Position numbers and translations under genes: made by a program
Notes under the pieces: model-generated
The model's database searches: none
What the model was told of the DNA's origin: nothing
Seen by the model: only the letters and a program-made list of their open reading frames with translations
NCBI GenBank assembly: GCA_002254895.1
Contig: NJDF01000017.1
Span: forward strand, 5,256 to 12,514
DNA from: Thermoprotei archaeon ex4572_64
GTDB taxonomy: Archaea > Thermoproteota > Thermoprotei > Thermoproteales > Thermocladiaceae
DNA length: 7,259 nucleotides
Reading direction: 5' to 3'
Part shown: one piece after another, positions 5,764-7,259 of the stretch
Layout: each line of letters begins with the position of its first letter
Position numbering within the stretch: position 1 is the stretch's first letter

Positions 5764-6089
5764 TCGACACGTAGTACTTGATAATTAAACTTACTATCTT
5801 CAATAATCATTGTGCTGTATATCTTATCGTTAGTAGTGTATTCTTTCTCAACTATGTTTAATGCATCTCTAATTGAGTAAACCTCATAGAGATATGTAGA
5901 TACATCATACACGTTTGAAAGTACTTCATTTAACTTTCTAAAATACTCAACATAGTTAAGCTCATTACACAGTAATGATATTATTATGAGTTTTCTTCGC
6001 TCTTTTCTAGCTTCATCAATAACATTCATAACTAACTTATCAAGTACGTTAAAGTCTCTACATGGATTAAGTATTAGGTATATTCTCAT
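5760..6089 (-). CDS. Hypothetical protein, 109 aa, alpha/beta
   Basis: I do not recognise this family. The protein begins with a hydrophobic strand (MRIYLILNP), followed by a helix rich in charged residues, a second strand (RKLIIISLL), more helices, and a final strand-like YSTMIIED. This alternation suggests a small Rossmann-like or flavodoxin-like alpha/beta fold, but no catalytic motif is visible. There is no signal peptide or membrane segment. It follows the TGT-like gene on the same strand after 35 bases and could be co-transcribed with it, though a TATA-like GATAAATA (6116-6123) at the end of that gene, centred about 30 bases before the ATG, gives it a possible promoter of its own. Its last codons are tail-to-tail with the CinA-like gene: both stop codons lie in one CTAG palindrome at 5760-5763. 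Confidence 0.7.
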   Translation of the reverse strand: MRIYLILNPCRDFNVLDKLVMNVIDEARKERRKLIIISLLCNELNYVEYFRKLNEVLSNVYDVSTYLYEVYSIRDALNIVEKEYTTNDKIYSTMIIEDSKFNYQVLRVD

Positions 6090-6115
6090 AGTGTCAATAC
6101 TTCATAGTTCTTCTC

Positions 6116-6123
6116 TATTTATC
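6116..6123 (-). promoter_or_regulatory. TATA-like box of the 109-residue gene
   Basis: The minus strand reads GATAAATA, centred about 30 bases before the ATG at 6089. It lies directly beyond the stop codon of the TGT-like gene, in a short gap. Confidence 0.45.
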
Positions 6124-6124
6124 T

Positions 6125-6739
6125 TTATCTGTCTCTAGTTGAGATAACTTCTCTATAGATTTTCAGAAAGCTTCTACATCTTGGTAACTCTTCACTATGC
6201 ATGATGATCCATGCGTTAACTAGAGCTCTATACTCGAAGTCTGTACACACTTTCCAGAAATTACTAATTAATGGAAAGTTTGTTTGTCTTAAGAAGTTGT
6301 ATACACGATTTATATCCTGTATTGAAGCCTTCTTCTTACCAAAGTTTACATTTCTATTAGTTACATGCACTTCACCACCTCCAGGGATTATTATTTTTCC
6401 ATACGCAGCCTTTACTCTCCACGTACTTGAATCTGTAGAATCTATACCTATAGCTTTAAGTATAGCTGTAACTATGGGACTACCAAGACCTAAGACGTGA
6501 ATTTTACCTCTAAATATGCTTCTCAATTCTTTTAGAAAGTTTATAGCTAATCTTCTAGATCCTGAAGGAACACCTTTAGTCATGAGCACATAAGGTACAA
6601 GTGCACCTACGGCTAGAACTTCGGGATTGTAGTTTAGGTACTTTTTCAAAAAGTTCATAACGATATCTATTCTATGGTGAAAGTGAATTACTGGTACTGT
6701 GCTTTCAAATTTCTTAAAAAGCTTATCATAATTTTCCAA
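6125..6739 (-). CDS. TGT-like protein, C-terminal fragment after a frameshift
   Basis: This is the second part of a tRNA-guanine-transglycosylase-like TIM-barrel protein whose first part ends at 6726 in another frame. The ALVP segment (46-49) corresponds to the GGLVP of TGTs, HVLGLG (81-86) to their HVFGxG, and GIDSTDSSTW (98-107) to the catalytic segment where the nucleophilic Asp lies (D103 here). IIIPGGGEVHVTN follows as in archaeal enzymes. The nominal first codon is TTG at 6739, but this frame only opens at 6742 and there is no promoter or ribosome site, so it is a fragment, not a separate gene. The usual C-terminal zinc motif (CxCxxC...H) and PUA domain are absent; only two cysteines occur. 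Joined, the protein would have about 312 residues, much shorter than archaeal TgtA. TGTs swap guanine for a 7-deazaguanine in tRNA, and DpdA relatives do so in DNA; the target here is open. Confidence 0.75.
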   Translation of the reverse strand: MENYDKLFKKFESTVPVIHFHHRIDIVMNFLKKYLNYNPEVLAVGALVPYVLMTKGVPSGSRRLAINFLKELRSIFRGKIHVLGLGSPIVTAILKAIGIDSTDSSTWRVKAAYGKIIIPGGGEVHVTNRNVNFGKKKASIQDINRVYNFLRQTNFPLISNFWKVCTDFEYRALVNAWIIMHSEELPRCRSFLKIYREVISTRDR

Positions 6740-7064
6740 AGATTAACTTAACCTTCAGGACGTACTCATCATCACTAGGTGATGGTGGATAATCGAGGTT
6801 GAGATAGTATCTAGCATCCCAGTACTTCTCATATATTTTCTCAATATCTTCAATTTTAGGCTCAATACCATGTTTTAGAAATTGATAGCCACCACTATCA
6901 ATCCATATCTCATTATCGAAGTTTAAAATCATTCTTAAAGAACCATCGTTTAAGTATCTTCTATTCTTTAAAACATCAAATGCGTTAATCATTAGTGAAT
7001 TGATCTTAAAGTAAAGCCATGGTTTAGGTCTTGAATTAATTGGCGTGCCAAGTATAATCTTCAC
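6726..7064 (-). CDS. TGT-like protein, N-terminal fragment before a frameshift
   Basis: This is the first 112 residues of a TGT-like protein. IDSGGYQF (55-62) matches the DSGGFQ motif whose Asp is the general acid/base of tRNA-guanine transglycosylases, and LNLDYPPSPSDDEYVLKVK continues into a typical TGT helix. After LKVKLI the frame ends within a few codons, while the next frame resumes at once with LENYDKLFKKFESTVPVIHF, the expected continuation. Skipping one T in the TTT at about 6738-6740 restores a single protein. The start is GTG at 7064, with a weak TATA-like ACTTTTAG upstream (7089-7098 region, about 29 bases away); an ATG at 7079 is out of frame. The break may be a sequencing error, a real mutation or a programmed +1 shift. 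It heads a possible two-gene unit with the 109-residue protein. Confidence 0.78.
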   Translation of the reverse strand: MKIILGTPINSRPKPWLYFKINSLMINAFDVLKNRRYLNDGSLRMILNFDNEIWIDSGGYQFLKHGIEPKIEDIEKIYEKYWDARYYLNLDYPPSPSDDEYVLKVKLIFGKL

Positions 7065-7088
7065 GAAATTCTATCCATAAAGAGTACG

Positions 7089-7098
7089 CTAAAAGTTT
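7089..7098 (-). promoter_or_regulatory. Weak TATA-like box of the TGT-like gene
   Basis: The minus strand reads AAACTTTTAG, centred about 29 bases before the GTG at 7064. The match is weak but the distance fits the leaderless pattern of the window. The rest of the 128-base divergent gap shows only the opposite-strand TATA box. Confidence 0.35.
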
Positions 7099-7158
7099 TA
7101 TCTTACAGACATGATAACTTTAGTATTCTTACATTACCTCACATCTCTTGAATTATGA

Positions 7159-7166
7159 TTTAAATA
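7159..7166 (+). promoter_or_regulatory. TATA box of a gene starting at the right edge
   Basis: TTTAAATA is centred about 30 bases before the ATG at 7193, a strong match at the spacing seen for the other genes here. Confidence 0.55.
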
Positions 7167-7192
7167 TTCTCTAACATTAATTACATTCTTGA

Positions 7193-7259
7193 ATGGTTCG
7201 TAAGTGCTTTATCTCTGACGATTGGACTGTGGAGTCTGGTAGTTATTTTCTTGGCAATA
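7193..7259 (+). CDS. Start of an unidentified gene, truncated by the window edge
   Basis: An ATG at 7193 opens a frame of 22 codons to the end of the window, beginning MVRKCFISDDW and continuing with a Ser/Gly/Tyr-rich stretch. The evidence that it is real is the well-placed TATA box about 30 bases upstream and the absence of stops; the codon content shifts here to higher G+C than the gap before it. Too little is visible to name a family. It is divergent from the TGT-like gene. Confidence 0.5.
   Translation, partial: MVRKCFISDDWTVESGSYFLGN

Noticed and set aside
7089..7130. Imperfect inverted repeat CTAAAAGTT / AACTTTAG in the right-hand divergent gap
   Set aside because: It needs a bulge, is A+T-rich and overlaps a TATA-like element, so chance is the simpler explanation.
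1..7259. Defence system, CRISPR array, insertion sequence, tRNA or rRNA
   Set aside because: I looked for repeat arrays, terminal inverted repeats with transposase motifs and the conserved tRNA T-loop sequence and saw none; the only long repeat is the 64-base tandem unit.

Overview
The window looks like archaeal chromosome, most probably from a thermophilic member of the Thermoproteota (crenarchaeal type). It is A+T-rich. It carries the archaeal exosome cap subunit Rrp4, an archaeal-type phosphoglycolate phosphatase, a CinA-family MoCF-domain protein without the amidase domain, and a TGT-like protein. Almost every gene has a TATA-like box centred about 25-31 bases before its start codon, and Shine-Dalgarno motifs are mostly absent, as expected for leaderless transcription. 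I cannot name a genus.

Layout. Bases 1-1346 (minus) hold a nearly complete MmgE/PrpD-family gene that runs off the left edge. A divergent promoter region of about 140 bases separates it from a 126-residue unknown helical protein (plus strand). Convergent to that is a two-gene minus-strand unit, rrp4 followed by phosphoglycolate phosphatase, joined by an ATGA stop/start overlap. Upstream of rrp4 is a 145-base gap with a plus-strand C/D-box-like sRNA candidate, then a 166-residue V4R-like protein and a cation diffusion facilitator, each with its own promoter. A perfect 64-base tandem duplication covers the promoter-start region of the plus-strand CinA-family gene. That gene ends tail-to-tail with a 109-residue unknown minus-strand gene, which lies downstream of a tRNA-guanine-transglycosylase-like gene split by a frameshift. 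At the right edge a new plus-strand gene probably begins.

Function. These are mostly unrelated housekeeping and accessory genes: RNA processing and decay (Rrp4, perhaps the sRNA), metabolite repair (phosphoglycolate phosphatase), metal export (CDF), and base-exchange or nucleotide chemistry (TGT-like, CinA-like). I see no defence island, transposase, CRISPR array, tRNA or rRNA. The parts most worth a second look are the 64-base duplication that separates a promoter from its gene, a missing LPGVP-type loop in the same gene, the frameshifted zinc-less TGT-like protein, the sRNA candidate that may share a TATA element with rrp4, and the perfect inverted repeat at the rrp4 start codon. Three anomalies (duplication, loop deletion, frameshift) lie within 2.1 kb, so either local gene decay or assembly error should be considered.
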